Below, piece by piece: positions 43,683 through 52,439 of a DNA stretch of 64,000 nucleotides. Numbering within the stretch: the stretch's first letter is position 1; each line of letters begins with the position of its first letter. The DNA is from Aromatoleum petrolei. GTDB lineage: Bacteria > Pseudomonadota > Gammaproteobacteria > Burkholderiales > Rhodocyclaceae. Position numbers and translations under genes: made by a program. The notes under the pieces are model-generated. The model did not search any database, was not told where the DNA came from, and was given only the letters and a program-made list of their open reading frames with translations. Where the stretch lies: positions 62,001 through 126,000 of the forward strand of contig NZ_CP059560.1 in assembly GCF_017894385.1 (NCBI RefSeq), read 5' to 3'.

Positions 43683-44192
43683 TTGAACCCACCGACCCGC
43701 AGCGGCGTCTTTGGCCGCATGGTCCTGCCCTTCGCGCTGGTGCCACCGATCATGATCCCGCTCGCGATGCGCGACCATGCAGCGGTCTATCGCCTGGATC
43801 CGGCGGCCACAAACTGGGAATGGATCGCGCTGCTGGTGTTCGTCGCCGAAATCGTCTCGGTAACCATCGTCGCCGGCATGCTGCGCCTGACTTCACCCGC
43901 CGACACCTTGCGCCCCGCACGCGCCCGGGCACTCGCGATCGCCGCACGCGCGGCGGCGCCGTTATGGGCTTCCGCGGTGGTGCTCGCCGTGCCCAGCCTC
44001 GGCGCCCTGGTCGTCGCCCACCTCCTCGCCCATACCGTCGCGCTGCGCAGGCTCTACCTGGACGTCCGCGAGGAATTGCGGCTGGATAATGATATCCAGG
44101 CGCTGCACATCACCTACATGGCCTACAGCGTTGCCGCCATCCTGTGGGCTCCGGTCTTCGTCCTGATCTTCATCACCCTGTCTCCCGGCTGA
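43683..44192 (+). CDS. Small Yip1-like membrane protein
   Basis: A 169-residue protein with about four hydrophobic helices (MVLPFALVPPIMIPLAM, WIALLVFVAEIVSVTIVAGML, PLWASAVVLAVPSLGALVVAHLLAH, ITYMAYSVAAILWAPVFVLIFITL). The helix layout and the FALVPPIM opening recall Yip1-domain proteins, but this is a weak match by eye. A TTG start at 43683 after GAGGGAGGC is used; ATG 43719 is an alternative at the edge of helix one. It is 22 bp after narL and probably in the same transcript. Function in nitrate respiration is unknown. Confidence 0.6.
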   Translation: MNPPTRSGVFGRMVLPFALVPPIMIPLAMRDHAAVYRLDPAATNWEWIALLVFVAEIVSVTIVAGMLRLTSPADTLRPARARALAIAARAAAPLWASAVVLAVPSLGALVVAHLLAHTVALRRLYLDVREELRLDNDIQALHITYMAYSVAAILWAPVFVLIFITLSPG

Positions 44193-44235
44193 AGCGTCCG
44201 GCCGAGGCCCCGCAGGCTCGCTTGCACGCGGACTG

Positions 44236-44258
44236 CCGGCCAGTCATGCGCTGGCCGG
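44236..44258. terminator. Hairpin between the Yip1-like gene and regA (convergent)
   Basis: 8-bp stem CCGGCCAG/CTGGCCGG with a 7-nt loop, overlapping the last codons of regA. No clear T-tract. Confidence 0.4.
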
Positions 44259-44786
44259 TGGGCGTGCCAACTTCCGCTGCAGCGTGCGTCGATGCATCTT
44301 CAGCGCCCGCGCCGTCGCGGAAATGTTGCCTTCGTGCTCGGCAAGCACCCGCTGGATATGCTCCCATTCCAGCCGATCGACCGACATCGGGGCCTCGGGT
44401 GCCTCATCCGCGAGCACCACGTCCTCGGCGTGCAATGCACGGATGATCGCGTCGAGGTCGGTGGGTTTGGCGAGGTACTGGGTGGCGCCCAGCTTCACGG
44501 CATCCACCGCGGTGGCGATACTGGCGTATCCGGTGAGGACAAGGATGCGTGCATCGGGGCTCACTTCAAGCAACGGGCGGATCAGGCGCAAGCCCGACTC
44601 CCCGGCCAGGTTGAGGTCCAGCACGATGAACTCCGGCATGTGATCCCGCGCCAGCTCGATCGCGGCTTCGGGATCGGTGGCTCCGTGGGCGTCGAAGCCG
44701 CGCTGGTCCAGCGCACGCACGAGCACGCGGTTGAACGCAAAGTCGTCATCGACGACGAGCAGGCTGGGACGGGAACCGGAAGTCAT
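44244..44786 (-). CDS. regA: RegA/PrrA/ActR-type response regulator
   Basis: Redox-responsive transcription regulator partnered with RegB. The receiver has the acidic pair at 13-14 and phospho-acceptor Asp57 in FIVLDLNLAGESGL. The C-terminal Fis-like helix-turn-helix (HIQRVLAEHEGNISATARALKMHRRTLQRKL) has the near-invariant HRRTLQRKL recognition helix of the RegA family. Length is 180 residues. Its ATG overlaps the regB stop by 4 bp. In other proteobacteria RegA controls respiration, nitrogen fixation and denitrification, and here it sits between nar and nos. Confidence 0.92.
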   Translation of the reverse strand: MTSGSRPSLLVVDDDFAFNRVLVRALDQRGFDAHGATDPEAAIELARDHMPEFIVLDLNLAGESGLRLIRPLLEVSPDARILVLTGYASIATAVDAVKLGATQYLAKPTDLDAIIRALHAEDVVLADEAPEAPMSVDRLEWEHIQRVLAEHEGNISATARALKMHRRTLQRKLARPPASA

Positions 44787-46087
44787 GGGCGAGCACTCCT
44801 CAATGGAATGGCCAGGCGGGCGACAGTGCCGCCACCGGGCCGCGGGCGAAAATCAAGGGTACCGCCGTGATGCTCCACGGCGACGTACGCGAGGAACAAG
44901 CCCACGCCCATTCCTTCGGGACGCTCGGTAAGCGGTCCGTGCCGCGCGGTTTCACGCACGAGCTCAGGGATGCCGGCTCCGCGATCCGCGACCTCGATCA
45001 CGACTGCATCACCCGCCCGCCCCACGCTGATCTCGACGCCCTTCGCGCCCACCCCCGCGTTCGCATTCGCGGCGTTGTCGATCAGGTTGTGCAGGGCTTC
45101 GCCAAGGCTCGCATCGGCGACGATCTCGGCCCCGGCAAGCGCGTCATCGCGCCGAACCACTGCGGACGCGTGCGGGCGCAGTTGGCGCCAACGTGCGACG
45201 ACTGCCTCGACCCAGTCATCGGCAACCACGGCACCACCGCCTTCCGCACGCTGCTGTCCTGCCTCGCGGGTCAGGCCGGTGAGAATGGTCTTGCAATGAT
45301 CGATTTGCTCGCGCATCAGCGCCAGATCCTCCCCTGTCTCCCCGTCTAGTCCCGGACGCCGCGCCAGTTCGTCCACCAGAATGCGCAGCGTGCCGAGCGG
45401 TGTCCCTAGCCTGTGGGCCGCCCCCGCCGCCAACTGCCCCAGCCCGACCAGATAAGCATCCCGGGCGCGGGCGGCGCGGGCAGCCGCGAGCGCATGTTCT
45501 CGATGTGACAGCGCGGCAGTCAGGCGCGAGACGAACCAGACGACGGTCGCCGCGGAAACGGCGAAAGTCAGCCACATGCCCGCAAGGTGCCAGTGCATGG
45601 CAAGATCCGCATTCGCCAGATGCACCGGATGGTGAAACTGCCACAGCAGCGAATAGATCACGCCCGCGAGCACCGCAAGTGCCCACGCCTCCCGTGCCGA
45701 CAGCACTGCCGCACCGACCGCCACAAGTGGCAGCAGCAGCGAGATTGCCGGATTCGTGACACCACCGCCAAAATAGAGAAACGCGCCCCAGGCGATCAGA
45801 TCCGATGCGAGCAGATTAAACGCCCCGCCGTAACGCTGGAATCCGCGCGGCACCCCCGCGCGCAGTGCGAGATTCACCGCACCGAGAATCAGTGTCACGC
45901 CGATCAGCGGCGCTACCGGTTGTGCGGGCGCCAGCAGCGGAAACGCGATGAGCGCGATCGCACCCATCGCTGCCACCGACAGCCAGCGCAATTGCAGCAG
46001 ACGGAAACGCTCGGTGCGCATGGCGAACGCCGGCTCCGAATTGCGTCCGGCATTGCCAAGAGGTCCATCCATAGAAAAATCCATCAC
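44783..46087 (-). CDS. regB: RegB/PrrB-type redox sensor histidine kinase
   Basis: Membrane sensor kinase of about six N-terminal helices, responding to the quinone pool. The H-box His225 lies in LAAGAAHRLGTPLGTL, close to the RegB consensus. Cys265 in QIDHCKTIL corresponds to the redox-active Cys of RegB. The quinone-interacting heptad GGxxNPF appears as GGVTNPA (108-114), with the final Phe replaced by Ala. The ATPase has DRGAGIPE and GVGLFLAYV. Length 434 is normal. It is divergent from nosZ, sharing a 214-bp regulatory region with an FNR/Dnr box. Confidence 0.9.
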   Translation of the reverse strand: MMDFSMDGPLGNAGRNSEPAFAMRTERFRLLQLRWLSVAAMGAIALIAFPLLAPAQPVAPLIGVTLILGAVNLALRAGVPRGFQRYGGAFNLLASDLIAWGAFLYFGGGVTNPAISLLLPLVAVGAAVLSAREAWALAVLAGVIYSLLWQFHHPVHLANADLAMHWHLAGMWLTFAVSAATVVWFVSRLTAALSHREHALAAARAARARDAYLVGLGQLAAGAAHRLGTPLGTLRILVDELARRPGLDGETGEDLALMREQIDHCKTILTGLTREAGQQRAEGGGAVVADDWVEAVVARWRQLRPHASAVVRRDDALAGAEIVADASLGEALHNLIDNAANANAGVGAKGVEISVGRAGDAVVIEVADRGAGIPELVRETARHGPLTERPEGMGVGLFLAYVAVEHHGGTLDFRPRPGGGTVARLAIPLRSARP

Positions 46088-46123
46088 AAAATCCCTGTTT
46101 GCTCCACGCTCCGGGTGATGTCC

Positions 46124-46137
46124 TTGTTCTAGATCAA
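46124..46137. promoter_or_regulatory. FNR/Dnr-type box in the regB-nosZ divergent region
   Basis: TTGTTCTAGATCAA fits TTGAT-N4-ATCAA with one change. It lies 164 bp before nosZ and 36 bp before regB, so it could act on either promoter. Confidence 0.7.
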
Positions 46138-46301
46138 GGAGCCTCGACAGTGGATCTTCCTAGAATTTCACTGCGACAAAATGCCACAGGACAAATTGCC
46201 GCAGGCATTCAGCCTGGGGTTTCCGCAGCACCATCGGACGAAATGAACGGCCGGACAGAATTTACCAGTACCGACATACCTGAAATGGGAGCGACAAGCT
46301 A

Positions 46302-48254
46302 ATGAGCGAAGAAAAGATTACCCCAGCCGACGCAACGCTCGATCCGAGTCGTCGCAAATTCCTCGGTAAGGCCGCGTTCGCCGGCCTCGCCGGCGCAGGC
46401 CTCTCGGTCGGCCTTTCCGCCTGCAAGCAGGAACAGGCCCCCGCGACGGCTCCGGCTGCCCCTGCAGCTGCACCGGCTGCCCATGCCGACGCAGGCGAAT
46501 TCGGCAAGTACGAAGTGCCGCCGGGCCAGCTCGACACCTACTATTCCTTCTCGAGCGGCGGCCATTCCGGAAACGTTCGCGTCTACGGCCTGCCGTCGGG
46601 CCGCGAACTGAAAGGCATCCCCGTCTTCAACACCGACTGTCTCGTCGGCTGGGGCATCACCAACGAATCGAAGGCAATCATCGGCACCAAGCCGGACGGC
46701 AGCCTGAAGTACACGACCGGTGACACGCACCACGTGCATCCCTCGTACAAGGACGGCACGTACGACGGCAAGTACCTGTTCGTGAATGACAAGATTCATG
46801 GCCGCATCGCCCGTGTCCGTCTCGACACGATGGAATGCGACAAGATCACCGAGCTGCCCAACATGCAGGGCTACCACGGCACCTTCCCGGACAAGTGCGA
46901 CCCGGTCGACCCGGCCATCAACTACACGACCCGCGTCTTCTGCGGCGGCGAATTCTCGATCCCCCTGCCGAACGACGGCAAGAACATGGACAAGATCGAG
47001 GACTACAGGTCGGTCTTCACCTGCGTCGACTCCGAGTCCATGGAAGTGCGTTGGCAGGTGCTGATCGACGGCAACTGCGACCTCGTCGCCACCTCCTACG
47101 ACGGCAAGCTCGCGGCCACGAACCAGTACAACACCGAAATGGGTGTCCATTATCCGGACACGATGTCGGCTGAACGCGATGCCTGCCTGTTCTTCCATGT
47201 GGCCCGCATCGAGGAGGCCATCAAGGCTGGAAAGGTCACCCACATCGCCGGCTCCAAGGTTCCGGTTGTCGATGGGCGCATCGCATCGAACGCCGATCCG
47301 AAGACCGCGCTCACCTGCTACGTCCCGATCCCCAAGAACCCGCACGGCGTCAACATCAGCCCGGACGGCAAGTACTACGCCTGCTCCGGCAAGCTGTCCC
47401 CGACGGCCACCGTCATTTCGCACGAGCTCGTGCTGAAGTGGTTCGACGGCGACCTGAAGGAACCGCGTGACGCAGTCGTCGCGGAACCGGAAATCGGTCT
47501 CGGTCCCCTGCACACCGGCTTCGACAACAAGGGCAACGCCTACACCACCCTGTTCCTCGATAGCCAGATCGTGAAGTGGAACGTGGAAGCCGCGATCAAG
47601 TCCTACCAGGGCGACAAGAACGTCACGGTCGTGGTGGATCGCATCGACGTGCATTACCAGCCGGGCCACGGCTTCACGTCAATGGGCGAGACGAAGGAAG
47701 CCGATGGCAAGTTCTTCATCTCCGACAACAAGTTCTCGAAGGACCGCTTCCTGCCGGTCGGCCCGCTGCATGCTGAAACCGCGCAGATGATCGACATCAG
47801 CGGCGACAAGATGAAGCTAGTTGCCGACCACTCCGTGCTGTCCGAGCCGCACGACTCGATCATCGTCCGCCGTGACATCATCAAGACTCGCCAGATCTAC
47901 AACATGGACGAGTTCCCGAACGCGGTGAAGGACTACAAGGAAAGCGGCATCTTCCGTGACGGCAAGAAGGTCACGATCAAGCTCATCAGCCAGGCGCCGG
48001 CCTACAGCCTGGGCGAGTTCAAGGTGAAGAAGGGCGACGAGGTCACGATCATCCTGACCAACCACGACAAGGTGGAAGACCTGACGCACGGCTTCGCGAT
48101 TCCGAAGTACGACATCAACTTCATCGTGAACCCGCAGGAAACCAAGTCGGTCACGTTCAAGGCCGACAAGCCGGGCGTCTACTGGTGCTATTGCACGCAC
48201 TTCTGCCACGCACTGCACCTCGAGATGCGTAGTCGCCTGATGGTGGAAGCCTGA
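46302..48254 (+). CDS. nosZ: Nitrous oxide reductase NosZ (TAT-exported, clade I type)
   Basis: Periplasmic multicopper enzyme reducing N2O to N2. The twin-arginine signal SRRKFLGKAAFAGLAGAGLSVG is at the N-terminus, which marks the clade I (TAT) form. CuZ His ligands are visible in DTHHVHPSYKDG, GYHGTFPDKCD and further conserved His. The CuA domain at the C-terminus has CYCTHFCHALHLEM (about residue 629 onward) with its two Cys, His and Met. Length 650 is normal. A strong terminator follows, so nosZ can be its own unit ahead of nosR. Confidence 0.97.
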   Translation: MSEEKITPADATLDPSRRKFLGKAAFAGLAGAGLSVGLSACKQEQAPATAPAAPAAAPAAHADAGEFGKYEVPPGQLDTYYSFSSGGHSGNVRVYGLPSGRELKGIPVFNTDCLVGWGITNESKAIIGTKPDGSLKYTTGDTHHVHPSYKDGTYDGKYLFVNDKIHGRIARVRLDTMECDKITELPNMQGYHGTFPDKCDPVDPAINYTTRVFCGGEFSIPLPNDGKNMDKIEDYRSVFTCVDSESMEVRWQVLIDGNCDLVATSYDGKLAATNQYNTEMGVHYPDTMSAERDACLFFHVARIEEAIKAGKVTHIAGSKVPVVDGRIASNADPKTALTCYVPIPKNPHGVNISPDGKYYACSGKLSPTATVISHELVLKWFDGDLKEPRDAVVAEPEIGLGPLHTGFDNKGNAYTTLFLDSQIVKWNVEAAIKSYQGDKNVTVVVDRIDVHYQPGHGFTSMGETKEADGKFFISDNKFSKDRFLPVGPLHAETAQMIDISGDKMKLVADHSVLSEPHDSIIVRRDIIKTRQIYNMDEFPNAVKDYKESGIFRDGKKVTIKLISQAPAYSLGEFKVKKGDEVTIILTNHDKVEDLTHGFAIPKYDINFIVNPQETKSVTFKADKPGVYWCYCTHFCHALHLEMRSRLMVEA

Positions 48255-48342
48255 TCGTCTCCTGAGGGACTGCACCGGGGGCCCGACGGCTTCCGGCGCG
48301 GTTTGCCTGGCCTCGGCAACGGGGCCACGATGGGTGAAATTG

Positions 48343-48367
48343 GAGGGGCCGCTGGCCCCTCTTTTTT
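48343..48367 (+). terminator. Rho-independent terminator after nosZ
   Basis: Perfect 8-bp GAGGGGCC/GGCCCCTC stem with a 3-nt loop, then six T residues (48362-48367). It lies 88 bp after the nosZ stop. Confidence 0.88.
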
Positions 48368-48381
48368 CTTGCAGCGCACAA

Positions 48382-48411
48382 GATCAATTTGTACCAATTG
48401 ATCGGGAACAA
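48382..48411 (+). promoter_or_regulatory. FNR/Dnr-like box and overlapping palindrome upstream of nosR
   Basis: TTGATCGGGAACAA (48398-48411) fits TTGAT-N4-ATCAA with one change, 62 bp before the nosR start. It overlaps a perfect GATCAAT-N8-ATTGATC palindrome (48382-48403) whose half-sites face outward, opposite to FNR sites. Confidence 0.6.
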
Positions 48412-48473
48412 TTACCTCCCAAGTCCTAATTCGTACACTGCTAATACATAGTCCCGCCCGATCGGAAAGTGTG

Positions 48474-50684
48474 ATGAATTTTCTGGCTGTAGTCCGCAAC
48501 CTCCTGTTGTCCGCCGTGCTTTCGTCGACCGCATCGCTCGCGATCGCGGATACGTATGAAGCGAAGCTGCCCGACGAAATCAATACCGCCCCGGAGCTGT
48601 GCAAGTACGCGCCCTGCACCGAGGTACTGCCCGGCGCCACGTCCTTCTCGGAGCGCAAGGGCCAGCCCCGCTATGTCGAGGGCTATGCAGAGGAAGGGGG
48701 CAAGAAGAAGCTCGTCGGCTACGTCATGTTGTCGACCGATATAACCGACACGCCCGCCTATTCCGGCAAACCGGTGATCACCCTGATCGGCATGGACACC
48801 GGCGGACACTTCGTTGGCGTCAAGATTCTCAAGCACTCCGAACCGATCCTGCTGCTGGGCATCCCTGAATCATCCCTGATCCGGTTCAACCAGCAGTACC
48901 TCGGGCAGTTCGTCGGCAATAACATCGAGATTGGCCAATCGCGCCCTGAAGAGAACATCATCGGCCTCGACGCCATCTCCGGTGCGACGGTCACGGTCAT
49001 TTCCCAGAACCAGGTCATGATGACCTCGGGCACCTCGGTCGCGCGCCAAGTCGGCATCCTCAAGCCGACCATCCGCGAACAGGCGAAATTCGCCCAAACC
49101 GGCGCGAAACCCGACTGGAACACCCTGGTGAAGGAAGGTGCGGTCCAGCGTGTCGTGGTCACGCCCGAACAGGTCGGTCTCCCGCGCGGCCCGCAGCCCT
49201 TCATCGAGCTGTGGTTCGGCTACCTCAACCAACCCGACATCGGCCGTGCAATCCTCGGCGACGGCCCATACAACCGCCTGATGTCGGATCTCAAGGAAGG
49301 CGAGCACGCCCTCTTCGTCGTACGCAGTGGCGGCAAGGAATCCTTCAAGGGATCCGGCTTCGTGCGCGGCGGTATCTACGACCGCGTGCAGGTCCGCCAG
49401 GGAGCCGACTCCTTCACCTTCCGCGACACCGACGCCTTCAACCTCTATGGCATCGCCGCCCCCGGCGCGCCCGCCTATACCGAGTCGGCGATCTTCATCG
49501 TGCGCTCCAAGGCGTTCTCGGCCGCGTATCCGTGGAAGTTCGTGTTCCTCGGCAATCGCGTCGATCGCGCGACGGGCGCGCGCAGCTTTGCCAACTTCGA
49601 CACCGAATACTGGCTGCCGGCGCAATACCTGCAGGGCGGTCGCCCCGAAGTGGTCAAACCCGATGCGCCGTGGGTGCGCGTATGGAAGACCCGCGCAGTC
49701 GAAATCGCCCTGTTCGCGGCGCTCCTGCTCGGCGTGGCCACCGTCTATGCCTTCCGCGACAGACTCACGCGCCGCGCCACGCACAAAAACAAGTGGCCGG
49801 TGAATGTGTTCAAGTACGGCGCGTGGATCATCAGCATCGGCTTCGTCGGCTTCGGCATGCTCGCGCAGCCCTCGATCACGCAGGTGCTGACGTGGTTCCA
49901 CGCACTGCTATTCCAGTGGAAGTGGGAACTCTTCCTGTCCGATCCCTTCATTTTCCTGTTCTGGATCTTCATCATCGTCACGGTGTTCGTCTGGGGACGG
50001 GGACTGTTCTGCGGCTGGCTGTGCCCCTTCGGCTCGCTGTCCGAACTGTTGTACAAGGTGGGCCGCGCGGTGGGCCTCAAGCGCTTCCAGTTCCAGCTGC
50101 CGCGCAGGTGGCACAACCGCCTGAAGTGGGTGAAGTACGGCGTCTTCTTCGGCCTGCTCGCGGTGTCGATGTTCTCGATGGGCCTTGCGGAGAAGCTTGC
50201 CGAGATCGAACCCTTCAAGACGACCTTCCTCGTCGGTTTGTTCAACCGCAGCTGGCCCTACACCCTGTTCGCGGCTGGACTGCTTGGCTTGTCGATCTTC
50301 ACCGAACGGCCCTTCTGCAAATACCTATGCCCACTCGGCGCATCGCTGGCGATGCCTTCGACCTTCCGCTGGTTTGGTCTGAAGCGCAAGCAGGAGTGCA
50401 ATAGCTGCAAGGCCTGTGCGGTCGGCTGCGGGTCGCAGGCGATCGACGCCGATGGTCGCATTGACCACCGTGAATGCCTCCACTGCCTGGACTGCATGGT
50501 GCTCTACACGGACGACCACGCGTGCCCGCCGCTCGCCCAGGAACGCAAGCGCCGCACCAAGGCCGGACTGCCGCTCACGCCGATCGGGGCCGATGGCTAC
50601 TTCATCCCGATCAAGCCCATGCCCGCACGTCCGGCAGCCGCGACCGTTTCGCCGCAGCGGCAAGCAGCAGCCGCGCACAACTGA
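48474..50684 (+). CDS. nosR: NosR, membrane flavo-iron-sulfur protein for N2O reduction
   Basis: Required for nosZ expression and electron supply to NosZ. A signal-like N-terminus is followed by a periplasmic FMN-binding domain with the covalent flavin motif SGATVT (about residue 169). About five to six helices follow, with CGWLCPFGS and CKYLCPLGA cytoplasmic Cys-Pro motifs (about 513 and 616), then a polyferredoxin tail with CNSCKACAVGC and CLHCLDC (about 642-672). ATG at 48474 is used; a GTG immediately upstream at 48471 is an alternative. It follows the nosZ terminator and begins the accessory-gene operon. Confidence 0.95.
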   Translation: MNFLAVVRNLLLSAVLSSTASLAIADTYEAKLPDEINTAPELCKYAPCTEVLPGATSFSERKGQPRYVEGYAEEGGKKKLVGYVMLSTDITDTPAYSGKPVITLIGMDTGGHFVGVKILKHSEPILLLGIPESSLIRFNQQYLGQFVGNNIEIGQSRPEENIIGLDAISGATVTVISQNQVMMTSGTSVARQVGILKPTIREQAKFAQTGAKPDWNTLVKEGAVQRVVVTPEQVGLPRGPQPFIELWFGYLNQPDIGRAILGDGPYNRLMSDLKEGEHALFVVRSGGKESFKGSGFVRGGIYDRVQVRQGADSFTFRDTDAFNLYGIAAPGAPAYTESAIFIVRSKAFSAAYPWKFVFLGNRVDRATGARSFANFDTEYWLPAQYLQGGRPEVVKPDAPWVRVWKTRAVEIALFAALLLGVATVYAFRDRLTRRATHKNKWPVNVFKYGAWIISIGFVGFGMLAQPSITQVLTWFHALLFQWKWELFLSDPFIFLFWIFIIVTVFVWGRGLFCGWLCPFGSLSELLYKVGRAVGLKRFQFQLPRRWHNRLKWVKYGVFFGLLAVSMFSMGLAEKLAEIEPFKTTFLVGLFNRSWPYTLFAAGLLGLSIFTERPFCKYLCPLGASLAMPSTFRWFGLKRKQECNSCKACAVGCGSQAIDADGRIDHRECLHCLDCMVLYTDDHACPPLAQERKRRTKAGLPLTPIGADGYFIPIKPMPARPAAATVSPQRQAAAAHN

Positions 50685-50702
50685 ATTTCGGAGCAAGAAC
50701 AG

Positions 50703-51137
50703 ATGGTCAATCCGACGATGCCCACCGATCCCGCCAACCCGCCCTATGCGGAATCGACGAGTCTCGTGCGCCTGATGGCGGCCGAAGTGTGGGATCACCT
50801 GTGGCCGTGGAGCAGCCACGGCTTCCAGCGCCAGCGCGCCCTGCACGCAGCCAGCATTGCTCTGGCCGTCGCGGCAAGCGTCGTATGGGTACTCGCGGCA
50901 TTGGGGCAGATGCAGGCGGGCGCATTGATCGGCTGGTGGTTCGGCTGGAGCGTGTTCGAGGTCGTCGTGCGCCTCGGCTCCAAGCCCTACGTCAAGGACG
51001 GCCCGTGGTGGGGTCGTCGTTATCGTGTCGCGAACAGGATGGACATGGTCTGCTACGTGGGCTTCAAGAACCTGCTGATCGGGGCGACGCTGTTCCTCGT
51101 GCTGAAATCGATGGGCTTTCTGGTCGTCCAGGGCTGA
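50703..51137 (+). CDS. Membrane protein of unknown function between nosR and nosD
   Basis: A 144-residue protein with a cytoplasmic or periplasmic N-terminus of about 45 residues containing several Trp (VWDHLWPWSSHGF) and three hydrophobic segments (ALHAASIALAVAASVVWVLAALG, GALIGWWFGWSVFEVVVRL, NLLIGATLFLVLKSMGFLVV). I do not recognise a characterised family. It lies 18 bp after nosR and 3 bp before nosD, so it is surely co-transcribed with the nos genes. Its place suggests a role in NosR electron transfer or NosDFY copper-site assembly; this is context only. Confidence 0.75.
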   Translation: MVNPTMPTDPANPPYAESTSLVRLMAAEVWDHLWPWSSHGFQRQRALHAASIALAVAASVVWVLAALGQMQAGALIGWWFGWSVFEVVVRLGSKPYVKDGPWWGRRYRVANRMDMVCYVGFKNLLIGATLFLVLKSMGFLVVQG

Positions 51138-51140
51138 TCG

Positions 51141-52439
51141 ATGGGTCGCACGACGGCACCGTTCGCGAGGACGCTGCGGCATGCCGGCATCGGACTGCTT
51201 GCGCTGCTGTGCGTTGCCTCGCTCCGGGCCGCGACGCTCCCGGTCGCGCCGGGCCAGTCGATCCAGGCAGCCATCGAGCGCGCGGCGCCGGGAGATGTCG
51301 TCGAAGTTGCACGGGGTCACTACAATGAAAACCTGGTGATCGCCAAAGCGCTCACGCTGCGCGGCATCCAACGCCCAACTGTGAGTGGCGGACTCAAGGG
51401 CGACACCATCCGCGTAACGTCGCCCGACGTCGTGATCGAAGGCCTGATCGTGCGCGACTCGGGCGACGATCTCGGTGCGCAGAACGCCGGAATCTACATC
51501 CGGCCCGGCGCAGACCGCGCCGTCGTGCGCAACTGCGACCTGACCTACAACCTTTTCGGGCTGTGGATCGAGAAGGTCAAGGATGTGCGCATTGAACACA
51601 ACATCATCACCGGCAAGCGCGACTACCGTTCGCCGAGCCGCGGCAACGGCATCCAGCTGTACAACACGACCGGCGCGCAGATCATCGGCAATGAAGTGAG
51701 CTTCGTGCGCGACTCGATCTATGTCGACGTCTCGCACCACGCCGTCTTCCGCGGCAATCGCCTGCACCACAGCCGCTACGGCACGCACTACATGAACTCC
51801 TACTACAACCTGTGGGAGGACAACGACGTGTACCTGAACCGTGGCGGCCTCGCGCTGATGGAAGTGCGCGAGCAGACCGTACGCAACAATCGGGCATGGG
51901 CGAACTCCGACCACGGCATCATGCTGCGCACGATCCAGGACTCCGTTGTCGAGAACAACGTCGTCGCCGGCAACAACCGCGGCTTCTTCATCTACGACGC
52001 CGAGTACAACACCTTGCGCGGCAATCTCGTCGTCGACAACATCGTCGGCGTGCACCTGTCGGCGGGCTCAAAGAACAATGTCGTCGAGATCAATGACTTC
52101 GTGAGCAACCGCGAGCAGGTGCGCTACGTCGGCGCCAAGGACGAGTTGTGGGGCGTCAAGGACGGCAACCACTGGAGCAACTATCTTGGCTGGGATCGCA
52201 ACGGCGATGCGATCGGCGACGTTCCCTACGAAGCCAACGATCTCGTAGACCGCCTGTCATGGCAGCACCCAATGGTGAAACTGCTGCTGGGGAGCCCGGC
52301 AGTGCAGACCCTGCGCCTCGTCGGCCAGCAGTTCCCGCTATTGCGCGCACCCAGCGTGGTCGACCCCAATCCGCAGATGCAGCCGAAGAACAACAACTGG
52401 AGAGAATGGCTTGGCAGATACTTCCCCGGCTCCCGCTGA
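51141..52439 (+). CDS. nosD: NosD, periplasmic copper-cluster maturation protein
   Basis: Works with NosFY to build the CuZ site of NosZ. A signal peptide (GIGLLALLCVASLRAATL) precedes a right-handed parallel beta-helix of CASH-type repeats, seen as recurring GI-L--N---N-I-GN patterns (NGIQLYNTTGAQIIGNEV, DHGIMLRTIQDSVVENNVVAGN, RGFFIYDAEYNTLRGNLVVDN). The conserved NHWSNYLGWDRNGDAIGD segment is near the end. At 432 residues the length is normal. Its 3' end overlaps nosF by 29 bp. Confidence 0.94.
   Translation: MGRTTAPFARTLRHAGIGLLALLCVASLRAATLPVAPGQSIQAAIERAAPGDVVEVARGHYNENLVIAKALTLRGIQRPTVSGGLKGDTIRVTSPDVVIEGLIVRDSGDDLGAQNAGIYIRPGADRAVVRNCDLTYNLFGLWIEKVKDVRIEHNIITGKRDYRSPSRGNGIQLYNTTGAQIIGNEVSFVRDSIYVDVSHHAVFRGNRLHHSRYGTHYMNSYYNLWEDNDVYLNRGGLALMEVREQTVRNNRAWANSDHGIMLRTIQDSVVENNVVAGNNRGFFIYDAEYNTLRGNLVVDNIVGVHLSAGSKNNVVEINDFVSNREQVRYVGAKDELWGVKDGNHWSNYLGWDRNGDAIGDVPYEANDLVDRLSWQHPMVKLLLGSPAVQTLRLVGQQFPLLRAPSVVDPNPQMQPKNNNWREWLGRYFPGSR

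Noticed and set aside
48382..48403. GATCAAT-N8-ATTGATC as an FNR site
   Set aside because: The half-sites face outward; a separate TTGAT-N4-AACAA box that overlaps it fits the FNR form better.
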